From: an uncultured Clostridia bacterium
GTDB lineage: Bacteria; Bacillota; Clostridia; TANB77; CAG-508
Direction: 5' to 3'
Assembly (NCBI GenBank): GCA_947594935.1
Contig: CANQEM010000001.1
Coordinates: 1-52,801 of the forward strand
DNA: 52,801 bases
Positions within the stretch are counted from its first letter, which is position 1, and each line of letters starts with the position of its first letter. This document shows positions 19,255 through 26,727 of the stretch, piece by piece. The notes under the pieces were generated by a model. The model did not search any database and was not told the origin of the DNA. It saw only the letters and a list, made by a program, of their open reading frames with translations. A program made the position numbers and the translations under genes.

Positions 19255-19836
19255 CTATTTTAGATTTTTAAATAAATCTGTATTTTTTAATTCTTTTAAA
19301 GTTGGCCATTTTGCATCTTTTTCAGATGTTAATAAATCTCCAATCTGCATTTCACCCAAAGGCCATTCAATAGCAACATCTTTATCATTCCAAGCAAGAC
19401 CACCTTCTGCATTTCCATTATAAACATCATCACATTTATATGTAAATTCTGCTTCATCTGATAATACAAGGAAACCATGTGCAAACCCTCTTGGAATCAT
19501 AAACATCTTTTTATTTTCCTCTGAAAGTATAACGCCTTCCCATTTTCCATAAGTTTCACTTCCTGGTCTTAAATCAACAGCAACATCAAAAACTTTACCA
19601 CTAATAACACGAACTAACTTTGCTTGTGTATTTTCTTTTTGGAAATGTAAGCCACGTAAAACTCCTTTTTTAGATTTTGATTGATTATCTTGTACAAAAT
19701 CATAATCTAGTCCAATTTCCTTAAAATCTTCTTTGCTGTATGTTTCCATAAAGTAGCCTCTATTATCTCCAAAAACTGTTGGTTCAATGATATATACACC
19801 TTTTATCTTTGTTTCAATCTTCTTAAATTTATTCAT
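19255..19836 (-). CDS. rfbC: dTDP-4-dehydrorhamnose 3,5-epimerase
   Basis: Third enzyme of the dTDP-rhamnose pathway; a cupin-fold epimerase acting at C3 and C5. The 193-residue protein shows the family signatures GVYIIEPTVFGDNRGYFMET near the N-terminus, LRGLHFQ with the catalytic His, VDLRPGSETYGKW and MFMIPRGFAHGFLVLSD. The ATG at 19836 is chosen over an upstream one at 19860 because AAAGGA lies at proper distance before it, and because the upstream start would overlap rfbA and add residues the family lacks. Ends 15 bases before rfbB. Confidence 0.95.
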   Translation of the reverse strand: MNKFKKIETKIKGVYIIEPTVFGDNRGYFMETYSKEDFKEIGLDYDFVQDNQSKSKKGVLRGLHFQKENTQAKLVRVISGKVFDVAVDLRPGSETYGKWEGVILSEENKKMFMIPRGFAHGFLVLSDEAEFTYKCDDVYNGNAEGGLAWNDKDVAIEWPLGEMQIGDLLTSEKDAKWPTLKELKNTDLFKNLK

Positions 19837-19852
19837 GGCTTCTTTCCTTTCT

Positions 19853-20734
19853 TTATACATTTTCTTCTACTAATCTTTTTAAATATTTACCATATTCTGT
19901 TTTCATAAATGGTTTTGAAATTTCTAATAGTTTTTCCTTATCTATCCATTTTTTACTATATGCAATTTCTTCTGGACAACAAACTTGTAACCCTTGCCTT
20001 TTTTCAATTGTTTGAACAAAACTTGCAGTCTCTAAAAGTGCATCATGTGTGCCTGTATCAAACCAAGTCATACCTCTTCCAAAAGTTTCTACATATAGTT
20101 GATTTCTGTTCATATATACTTCATTTACAGCTGTTATTTCAAGCTCACCTCTTGCAGATGGCTTGATTTGTTTTGAAATTTCTACAACATCATTTGGATA
20201 GAAGTATAACCCTGGAACTGCATAATTAGATTTTGGATTTTCTGGTTTTTCTTCTATTGAAATAGCTTTGCCGTCTTTATCAATTTCAACAACTCCATAA
20301 GCTTTTGGGTCTTTTACATTATATCCAAAAATAGTTGCTTCATTTTCTCTTTCATTTGCTCTTTTTAACATTTCTGATAAGTGTGAACCATAGAACATGT
20401 TGTCACCTAATATCATGGCAACATTATCTTGACCAATAAATTCTTCACCAATAATAAATGCTTCTGCTAGTCCATTAGGTTGTTCTTGAATTTTGTATTC
20501 AAATTTCATTCCCCACTTTGAACCATCGCCTAATAATTCTTTAAAAACAACTATATCGCGTGGTGTAGAAATAATTAACACTTCACGAATATCTGCTTCC
20601 ATAAGAACAGATAATGGATAATAAATCATTGGTTTGTCATATACTGGCATAATTTGTTTTGATATTGCTAGTGTTAAAGGATATAGCCTAGTTCCACTTC
20701 CACCTGCTAATATTATTCCTTTTCTATTTTTCAT
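19853..20734 (-). CDS. rfbA: Glucose-1-phosphate thymidylyltransferase
   Basis: First enzyme of dTDP-rhamnose synthesis: joins glucose-1-phosphate and dTTP to give dTDP-glucose and pyrophosphate. The 293-residue cytoplasmic protein opens with the nucleotide-binding loop [11 protein letters not shown], continues with the KPMIYYPLS segment, the GDNMFYG metal-binding region and [18 protein letters not shown], all typical of RmlA. Length is standard. It sits 14 bases after rfbD and 16 before rfbC. Confidence 0.95.
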   Translation of the reverse strand: MKNRKGIILAGGSGTRLYPLTLAISKQIMPVYDKPMIYYPLSVLMEADIREVLIISTPRDIVVFKELLGDGSKWGMKFEYKIQEQPNGLAEAFIIGEEFIGQDNVAMILGDNMFYGSHLSEMLKRANERENEATIFGYNVKDPKAYGVVEIDKDGKAISIEEKPENPKSNYAVPGLYFYPNDVVEISKQIKPSARGELEITAVNEVYMNRNQLYVETFGRGMTWFDTGTHDALLETASFVQTIEKRQGLQVCCPEEIAYSKKWIDKEKLLEISKPFMKTEYGKYLKRLVEENV

Positions 20735-20748
20735 AGTTGATCTCCTTT

Positions 20749-21600
20749 CTAGCTTTGTTTTAATTCAACTTCTAAATACCTTTTTAAACCATCTTCCCAT
20801 GTTGGAACTTTTATTCCTTGTGCAAGTAATTTTTGTTTGCTTAATTGTGAGTTTTTAGGTCTTTTTGCTGGTCTAACAAATTGTTCTGATGTAACTGGTG
20901 TTATTCCATAATTAACTCCTGCTAGTTCAAAAATTTTCTGAGTAAAGCCATACCATGTTGTAAAACCTTCATTTGTTGAATGATATAGTCCATAAGGTAT
21001 TTTCTTTTCTATTGCCTCCCCTATTATATTTGCTAAGTCTTCTGCATAAGTTGGGCTTCCATGTTGATCTGAAACAACTGAAACTTGTCCATTTTCTTTT
21101 CCAAGTTTTAACATTGTTCTAACAAAATTATTGCCATCTCCATATAGCCAAGCTGTTCTGAAAATGTAATATTTGTCTGTATTGTTTCTAACTTGTTCTT
21201 CTCCATGAAGTTTTGTTTTTCCATAAACAGTAACTGGTCCAACTTCATCATCTTCTACATAGGCTTTTGAAACATCTAAGTCTCCACTAAATACATAATC
21301 TGTACTGATGTGAATTAAAGTTGCATCTACTGATTTTGCAGCTTTTGCAAGGTTTCCTGGTCCATTGCCATTTATTTTATCTGCTAGGTCATATACTTCT
21401 TCTGCTTTGTCAACAGCGGTAAATGCAGCACAATTTATTACATAATCTGGCTTTTTTTCTCCCACAAACTGCATTACTGCGTCAAGATTTGTAATGTCTA
21501 AGTCTGCTACATCTGTTAAAATAAGCTCATTTCCTTCTTTTACTCTTTTTATTACTGATTTTGCAAGCATTCCGTTTGCACCTGTGATTAAAATTTTCAT
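20749..21600 (-). CDS. rfbD: dTDP-4-dehydrorhamnose reductase
   Basis: Last step of the pathway: NAD(P)H-dependent reduction of the 4-keto group to give dTDP-L-rhamnose, the donor for the rhamnosyltransferases encoded upstream. The 283-residue short-chain reductase has GANGMLAKS (7-15) for the cofactor, STDYVFSGD, and the YGKTKLHGE catalytic Tyr/Lys motif; [14 protein letters not shown] and DQHGSPTY are also typical. It is the first gene of the rfbDACB-ROK run, behind its own promoter. AAAGGA lies upstream of the ATG. Confidence 0.95.
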   Translation of the reverse strand: MKILITGANGMLAKSVIKRVKEGNELILTDVADLDITNLDAVMQFVGEKKPDYVINCAAFTAVDKAEEVYDLADKINGNGPGNLAKAAKSVDATLIHISTDYVFSGDLDVSKAYVEDDEVGPVTVYGKTKLHGEEQVRNNTDKYYIFRTAWLYGDGNNFVRTMLKLGKENGQVSVVSDQHGSPTYAEDLANIIGEAIEKKIPYGLYHSTNEGFTTWYGFTQKIFELAGVNYGITPVTSEQFVRPAKRPKNSQLSKQKLLAQGIKVPTWEDGLKRYLEVELKQS

Positions 21601-21628
21601 TTTCGTTCATTCCTTTCTTAACAGGGTT

Positions 21629-21657
21629 ATTATAACATTAGTCGACAAAAAAAACAA
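21629..21657 (-). promoter_or_regulatory. Promoter of the rfbDACB-ROK genes, overlapping a terminator
   Basis: TTGTTT (21652-21657), a 17-base spacer and TATAAT (21629-21634), read on the minus strand, stand 28 bases before rfbD. The -35 box lies in the T-tract of the terminator for the upstream operon. Confidence 0.6.
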
Positions 21658-21677
21658 GCAATTCGCTTATTTTTTTT
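21647..21677. terminator. Bidirectional terminator at the end of the polysaccharide operon
   Basis: Eight A (21647-21654), then AAGC/GCTT around a five-base loop, then eight T (21670-21677). The runs pair with each other past one C-A mismatch. On the minus strand the transcript ends in eight U. The stop codon of the last glycosyltransferase (21667-21669) lies in the stem. Confidence 0.75.
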
Positions 21678-22596
21678 CTTTTATTATGTATTTTGGTCTA
21701 TGTTTAACTTCTAAATATGTTTTTGACAAGTATTGTCCTATAATTCCCAAAGAGAATAATTGCACTCCACTTACAAAAACTATAATACATGCAAGTGATG
21801 GCCAACCACTTGTAGGGTCGCCAAATATCAATGTTTTAACAATTATAAATAAAATCATTAAAAATGAAACTAAACAAAATAGTAAGCCAAGAAATGAAGA
21901 GAATATTAGAGGTGCCGTTGAAAATGCTGTTATCCCTTCAATTGCATATTTAAACAATTTCCAGAAAGACCATTTTGTTTTTCCTGCCACTCTTTCTACA
22001 TTTTCATATTCTATCCATTTGGTTTTAAAGCCAACAAAACTAAATAAACCTTTTGAGAAGCGGTTATATTCTCTCATTGACTTTATATTTTCAACCATTT
22101 GCTTTGTCATTAAGCGGAAATCTCTTGCACCGTCTACCATTTCTACATCTGAAATGTGGTTTATTAGCTTATAAAAGCATTTTGCAAAAAAACTACGTAT
22201 TGGTGGCTCTCCTTTTCTGTTTATACGCCTTGTTGCAATGCAGTCATAGCCTTCTTGTTTTATCATGTCAAACATTTTTTTAAGTAATGAAGGTGGATCT
22301 TGTAAATCTGCATCCATTAGAGTGATATAATCACCTGTTGCTTCATCTAAACCTGCTAACATTGCTGATTCTTTTCCAAAGTTGCGTGAAAATGAAATAT
22401 ATCTAACATTTTCATGAGCATTTGCAAGTTCTTTTATTTTTTGCAAAGTATTATCTTTTGAGCCATCATCAACAAATATATATTCAAATTCTTCATATTG
22501 GAAATCTTGATTTTTTACACGTTCCGCTTCTTCAAAAAAAAGTTTAATAGATTCTTGTTCATTATAGCAAGGTACAATTATTGAAATCTTTTCCAT
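21667..22596 (-). CDS. Polyprenyl-phosphate glycosyltransferase, GtrB/DPM-like (GT2), copy 1
   Basis: Predicted to transfer a sugar from a nucleotide donor to undecaprenyl phosphate on the inner membrane face. The 309-residue protein has an N-terminal GT2 domain (about 1-210) with IIVPCYNE, VDDGSKD and the metal-binding DADLQDPP, then two membrane segments (about 233-255 and 267-290) and a basic tail, the GtrB/GacI arrangement. It resembles the gene just upstream closely enough to be a tandem duplicate. It is the last gene of the operon; the terminator overlaps its stop. The lipid-linked sugar would be flipped and used for side-chain decoration. Which sugar is not readable. Confidence 0.85.
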   Translation of the reverse strand: MEKISIIVPCYNEQESIKLFFEEAERVKNQDFQYEEFEYIFVDDGSKDNTLQKIKELANAHENVRYISFSRNFGKESAMLAGLDEATGDYITLMDADLQDPPSLLKKMFDMIKQEGYDCIATRRINRKGEPPIRSFFAKCFYKLINHISDVEMVDGARDFRLMTKQMVENIKSMREYNRFSKGLFSFVGFKTKWIEYENVERVAGKTKWSFWKLFKYAIEGITAFSTAPLIFSSFLGLLFCLVSFLMILFIIVKTLIFGDPTSGWPSLACIIVFVSGVQLFSLGIIGQYLSKTYLEVKHRPKYIIKEKK

Positions 22597-22608
22597 TTTA
22601 CGCTCCTC

Positions 22609-23538
22609 CTAAAAGTTCTTTTTAGCAATTATATATTCAGGTCTTTTTTTCGATTCATCATAAATTCTTCCAATATATTCAGCCATTATCCATATAGATA
22701 ATAATTGAACTCCCGCAAAAAAAGTAATTGCAACCATTATTGAAGTCCAACCAGCTGATAAATCATTTAACTTCCAAATATATGAAATCATTGCATAAAT
22801 TAGTAAAGCAAAAGAAACAAGAACAGAAAGCAAACCTAATGTTCCAAAAAGCCTTAAAGGTTTTGTTGAAAAACCTACAATTCCGTCTGTTGCAAGTTTT
22901 AGCATTTTATTTAAAGGATATTTAGTCTTACCAGCTGCTCTTTCTTGCCTTTCATATTCAAAAGGTGTTTGCTTATATCCTATCCAGCTAAATAAACCTC
23001 TTAAAAATTTATTATGTTCTGGCATTTGATTTATTGTGTCAACAACTTTTCTATCTACAAGCCTAAAATCTCCTGTATCTCGTGGAATTTCTACATCTGA
23101 TAGAGCATTTAAAGTTTTATAAAACATTTTTGCTGTAAATAGTTTAAAAGCAGATTCCCCTTTGCGTACTTTTCTTTTTCCATAAATAACTTCATTGCCT
23201 TCTTCCCATAGTTGTAGCATTTGTGGTATTAGCTCAGGTGGGTCTTGTAAATCTGCATCTATTATAATTACTGCATCGCCAGTTACATATTTTAAACCAC
23301 AGGTTACAGCTGCTTGATGTCCAAAATTACGTGAAAATGAAACTAGTTTTATACATGGATTATTTTCTGATAGAGTTTCTAAAATTTCTAATGTCCTATC
23401 ACGAGAGCCGTCATCAATAAGCATAATTTCATATTCATATTTTTCCAAGCTTACGCAAACAGCTTCTAGTCTGTTAACACATTGTTCAATAACTTCTTCT
23501 TCATTATAACATGGCACAATGATTGAAACCTTTTTCAT
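22609..23538 (-). CDS. Polyprenyl-phosphate glycosyltransferase, GtrB/DPM-like (GT2), copy 2
   Basis: A 309-residue paralogue of the next gene, of equal length and layout: IIVPCYNEEE, IDDGSRD, DADLQDPPE in the catalytic domain, RETGDFRL-like segment (RDTGDFRLVDR), and two C-terminal membrane segments (about 232-255 and 267-290). It should make another undecaprenyl-phosphate sugar. It follows the SMR-like transporter by 12 bases and precedes copy 1 by 12, so transferase and flippase candidates are co-transcribed. Two copies suggest two different sugars or two acceptor positions. Confidence 0.85.
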   Translation of the reverse strand: MKKVSIIVPCYNEEEVIEQCVNRLEAVCVSLEKYEYEIMLIDDGSRDRTLEILETLSENNPCIKLVSFSRNFGHQAAVTCGLKYVTGDAVIIIDADLQDPPELIPQMLQLWEEGNEVIYGKRKVRKGESAFKLFTAKMFYKTLNALSDVEIPRDTGDFRLVDRKVVDTINQMPEHNKFLRGLFSWIGYKQTPFEYERQERAAGKTKYPLNKMLKLATDGIVGFSTKPLRLFGTLGLLSVLVSFALLIYAMISYIWKLNDLSAGWTSIMVAITFFAGVQLLSIWIMAEYIGRIYDESKKRPEYIIAKKNF

Positions 23539-23550
23539 TTTAAAATCTCC

Positions 23551-23910
23551 TTATTTTGCTGGTATCTTTATATTCATAAGAATAATTCCAAATATTATTA
23601 TTGCTGCCCCAATAATTCCTTGTGTGCTAAATTCTTCTTTAAATACAACTTTTGATGCAACTAATGTAAGAACTTGGACAATTCCAGTTGTTAATGGCAT
23701 GATATAACTTAGGTCAAACATTACAACTATTCTTGTGAATAATAGGAAACTGCATATATAACATACAAAACCTGCAAGGCTTATTAAACTAATTCCAAAA
23801 GTTGCAGTTCCTTCTTTTATAGCTAAACTGCCTGGGTTTCCTCCAAGTTTCATCAATATAAGTCCAGATACTGTTAAAATTAAATAAATTATTACTAATA
23901 CGAATTTCAT
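23551..23910 (-). CDS. Small multidrug-resistance/EamA-like membrane protein, flippase candidate
   Basis: A 119-residue integral membrane protein with four hydrophobic segments, the size and layout of SMR/EmrE-like proteins, which also include ArnE/ArnF-type lipid-sugar flippases. The second half (YIMPLTTGIVQVLTLVASKV, then FKEEFS and GAAIIIFGIIL) fits this fold. Placed between DUF2304 and two GtrB-like genes, it is a good candidate for flipping polyprenyl-phosphate sugars. The ATG at 23910 has AAAAGGAG upstream and lies seven bases after the DUF2304 stop. An alternative ATG at 23934 also has an AAGGAG and would overlap that gene by 17 bases. Confidence 0.75.
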   Translation of the reverse strand: MKFVLVIIYLILTVSGLILMKLGGNPGSLAIKEGTATFGISLISLAGFVCYICSFLLFTRIVVMFDLSYIMPLTTGIVQVLTLVASKVVFKEEFSTQGIIGAAIIIFGIILMNIKIPAK

Positions 23911-23917
23911 GATATTT

Positions 23918-24295
23918 TTACTCCTTTTTTCCATTTTCTTTCTCCTTATCTATTTCTAGTGCCTTAACTCTTTCTTTTAAAAGTGACACTTCTTGTGTTA
24001 AAGCAATATTTTTTTCATTTTCCTGTGAAAGCCTTGTTGTTAAACAAAATATAAGATAAAAAGCAATAAATATTGTAACACAAAATAACATATTTGCTGG
24101 CGTTTCGAAGCCTAGCCAATAAGCAAAATTTTCAACAAAATTAGGAATTAAAGTTGCTACTAACAACAATATACCACTTAATATCCAGAATATTGAAAAT
24201 GTTATTTGTAACTTCTTTTTCTGAATTGCACGAATAATACCTAACATATAAATAAGTGTAATAACAAGCAACCATATTTCAAGATTTAAAGACAT
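23918..24295 (-). CDS. DUF2304 family membrane protein
   Basis: A 125-residue membrane protein with three hydrophobic segments (about 6-22, 31-50, 67-86) followed by a charged C-terminal coiled coil (about 88-125, LSQENEKN...LLKERVKALE). This is the DUF2304 layout. Members are commonly encoded beside GT2 polyprenyl-phosphate glycosyltransferases and are thought to assist them, as proposed for GacJ with GacI in group A Streptococcus; I recall that link from memory. Here it follows the 235-residue GT2 by six bases, the most likely partner. Confidence 0.75.
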   Translation of the reverse strand: MSLNLEIWLLVITLIYMLGIIRAIQKKKLQITFSIFWILSGILLLVATLIPNFVENFAYWLGFETPANMLFCVTIFIAFYLIFCLTTRLSQENEKNIALTQEVSLLKERVKALEIDKEKENGKKE

Positions 24296-24301
24296 TGACT
24301 T

Positions 24302-25009
24302 CTACCCCTCCTTTTTTAGTTTAACACTATCTATTAAAATTGCAAGTGTTACTTTTACCATGTAACCAACACTTGTAAAGACTGTTACAAATGATTTACC
24401 AGCAGTTCTCTCGTGCATTGAAACTGGCACTTCTGTAACTTTATAGTGTTTTAAAAGTATTTCTAAATTTGACTCTGGCTCAGGATATTCAGAAGGATAA
24501 TTATTTGCAAATAATTTGATAATTGATTTATCCACTGCACGAAAGCCAGATGTAGGGTCTGTGATTTTTTGCTTTGTAAAATGTTTTATTAAAAATGAAA
24601 TGATATTTTTTCCAAGTCTTCTCATCAAAGTAGATTGAAATTCACTTGAAGTTTTGTCCAAGAACCTAGTACCAATACACATATTTGCTTCGCCTTTTTC
24701 AATAGGCTCACAAATTTTTGAAACACAACTTATTTCATGTTGCCCATCTCCATCAAATTGAACAGCAATGTCATATTCATTTTGATATGCGTATTTGTAG
24801 CCTGTTTGAACTGCTCCGCCAATTCCTAAATTATGTATTAAATGTATGTGTGGAATATTATTTTCTTTTAAAATTGCTAATGTACTATCTTTTGAACCGT
24901 CATCAATAACTATATAATCTAAGTCTGGTCTTTTTTCTTTAATGTTTGTCACAACTTTTAATATATTCTTTTCTTCGTTATATGCTGGAATTATAAGTAA
25001 AGTTCTCAT
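24302..25009 (-). CDS. GT2 glycosyltransferase, Dpm1-like, without membrane segments
   Basis: A 235-residue glycosyltransferase consisting of the catalytic domain only: LIIPAYNEE (4-12), VIDDGSKD, and QFDGDGQHE carrying the DxD metal site. TDPTSGFRAV and ERTAGKSF are typical of dolichyl/undecaprenyl-phosphate sugar synthases. The C-terminus has one hydrophobic helix (about 210-227) that may touch the membrane. The small DUF2304 protein follows by six bases and could supply the membrane anchor. It should load a sugar on undecaprenyl phosphate. Confidence 0.85.
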   Translation of the reverse strand: MRTLLIIPAYNEEKNILKVVTNIKEKRPDLDYIVIDDGSKDSTLAILKENNIPHIHLIHNLGIGGAVQTGYKYAYQNEYDIAVQFDGDGQHEISCVSKICEPIEKGEANMCIGTRFLDKTSSEFQSTLMRRLGKNIISFLIKHFTKQKITDPTSGFRAVDKSIIKLFANNYPSEYPEPESNLEILLKHYKVTEVPVSMHERTAGKSFVTVFTSVGYMVKVTLAILIDSVKLKKEG

Positions 25010-25026
25010 ACCGCCATTTTCTCCTT

Positions 25027-26715
25027 TTATAATATCTTGTTATAGTTTATTTTTGGTAAATCTGTATCTAAGCGATAGTTTTTATTATAATAGGGATCAC
25101 CTTTTCCAATAACTTTTGACCATCTTTTTACAAATAATTCATATTCGTTGCTAAAACGTTTTTGCTTTTCTTCTGTTTCATCTGCACCTCTTGATTTAGA
25201 TTCATAATGATATGCTTCAACAAATGGGTTGTAAACAATTAAATATTTTGCAGTTCTAACTTTCAAGCAAAAGTCTACATCATTAAATGCAACTGCTAAT
25301 TTTTCATCAAATCCAAGTAAATCAAGATATAATTGTTTTCTTATCATAAAACATGCAGCTGTTACAGCACTTAAATTTTGCACTATTTGAATATAGTCTC
25401 TGTTATGATATTGGCTTTCTGTCATCTCACGGAAGCGGTGCCCTGCTAAGCCTCTTGTTCCAATAGTTACTCCGGCATGTTGTATGCTTCTATCATCAAA
25501 ATATAGTTTAACTCCACATATTCCAACATCTGGTCTTTGGGCATACATAAGCATTTCTTCTAACCAATTATTAGTTAATATTTCAATATCATTATTTAAT
25601 AAAACTATATACTCTCCACTTGCGTTTTCAACTCCAAAATTTACGATACTTGAAAAATTGAAATATGTTATTGGGTTGTTTACTACTTTAATATTTGAAT
25701 TTTCCTTTTGTATTTTCTCATAATATTGCTTTGTTTGTTTTTCTTCACTATTATTTTCTACAACTACAACTTCATAATTTTTATATGTTGATTTTAAAAT
25801 AGAGTTTATACATTTTTCTAAGTCATTTATATGGTCTTTATTAGGAATTATAATAGAAATTTTTGGAGTTTTTTCTAATGTATATATTACATGATATTGA
25901 CCAACAAATTTGCCATCTTGAATTTCTTCAAATTTAAAACCAACTCTATTTAAATGATTTTTAATTATTGATTTTTCATCTGATACATCAATTGGCATAT
26001 TTTCTTCTAGTTCATGGTATAAAACTTTTTGAATATGCTCTATTTTTCTCGTTTTTTCACTTATGCGAAATGCCAAGTCATAAACAATTTGATTTCCTAG
26101 ATTTTCTAATAGATTACTATGAATTTTTAAGAAGTTTGTTTTTACTGCTAGCATATTTCCAATATAGTTTTGTGAAACTAATGTATCTCTTGCAAAGCCT
26201 GGCTTAAAATGTGGCTTCTTTCTTGTTCCTTCTGTTAGAATATCATTATCAGAATAAATCATAATTGAATCTCTATATTCAATTGATTTTACAATTTCAT
26301 ATACTGCAAAAGGCAATAACTCAATATTTCCAAGTGCGAATAAAATATAGTCACTTTCTGAATTCTGAACAACTGATTTATATTCTTCTTTGTTTTGTAT
26401 TTCTGTTATTTTAAATTTTGAATAGGTTTGTTCTTTTATGCTGTTTTTCAATGGTTCAGATGGGTTATTTAAGATTACTTCAAATTTTAAGTCTTGGCAA
26501 GAAACATATTTTTTTTGTTTTTCTAACATATCTTTATTTGGCTCATTGTTAGCTATCCATGTTGCATATTCATCTAATATGACTTTGCCAAAACGTAATT
26601 TGTTTATACATGTTGTATAAAGACCTTTAAAGCCATTGTGCTTGATATAGCGCAAAATAGCTTTAAAGTTTGTTAGGTTAATTGCTTTTATTAGTTTCTT
26701 TATTTTTCTAAGCAT
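25027..26715 (-). CDS. GT2 glycosyltransferase, RfbF/WsaE-like, with degenerate N-terminal GT2 half
   Basis: A 562-residue cytoplasmic glycosyltransferase. The C-terminal GT2 domain (about 278-520) is complete: ISIIIPNKDH, VENNSEE, LLNNDIEI as the DxD variant, FNDVDFCLKV and a final basic region. The N-terminal 100-260 segment (LFALGNIELLP, YSDNDILTEG, KPGFARD) looks like a second GT2 half lacking the usual start. This layout is common among rhamnan and O-antigen glycosyltransferases that extend or branch the chain. It follows the GT2-GT4 fusion by 12 bases. Donor and linkage cannot be told. Confidence 0.8.
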   Translation of the reverse strand: MLRKIKKLIKAINLTNFKAILRYIKHNGFKGLYTTCINKLRFGKVILDEYATWIANNEPNKDMLEKQKKYVSCQDLKFEVILNNPSEPLKNSIKEQTYSKFKITEIQNKEEYKSVVQNSESDYILFALGNIELLPFAVYEIVKSIEYRDSIMIYSDNDILTEGTRKKPHFKPGFARDTLVSQNYIGNMLAVKTNFLKIHSNLLENLGNQIVYDLAFRISEKTRKIEHIQKVLYHELEENMPIDVSDEKSIIKNHLNRVGFKFEEIQDGKFVGQYHVIYTLEKTPKISIIIPNKDHINDLEKCINSILKSTYKNYEVVVVENNSEEKQTKQYYEKIQKENSNIKVVNNPITYFNFSSIVNFGVENASGEYIVLLNNDIEILTNNWLEEMLMYAQRPDVGICGVKLYFDDRSIQHAGVTIGTRGLAGHRFREMTESQYHNRDYIQIVQNLSAVTAACFMIRKQLYLDLLGFDEKLAVAFNDVDFCLKVRTAKYLIVYNPFVEAYHYESKSRGADETEEKQKRFSNEYELFVKRWSKVIGKGDPYYNKNYRLDTDLPKINYNKIL

Positions 26716-26727
26716 GTTTCTCTACTC

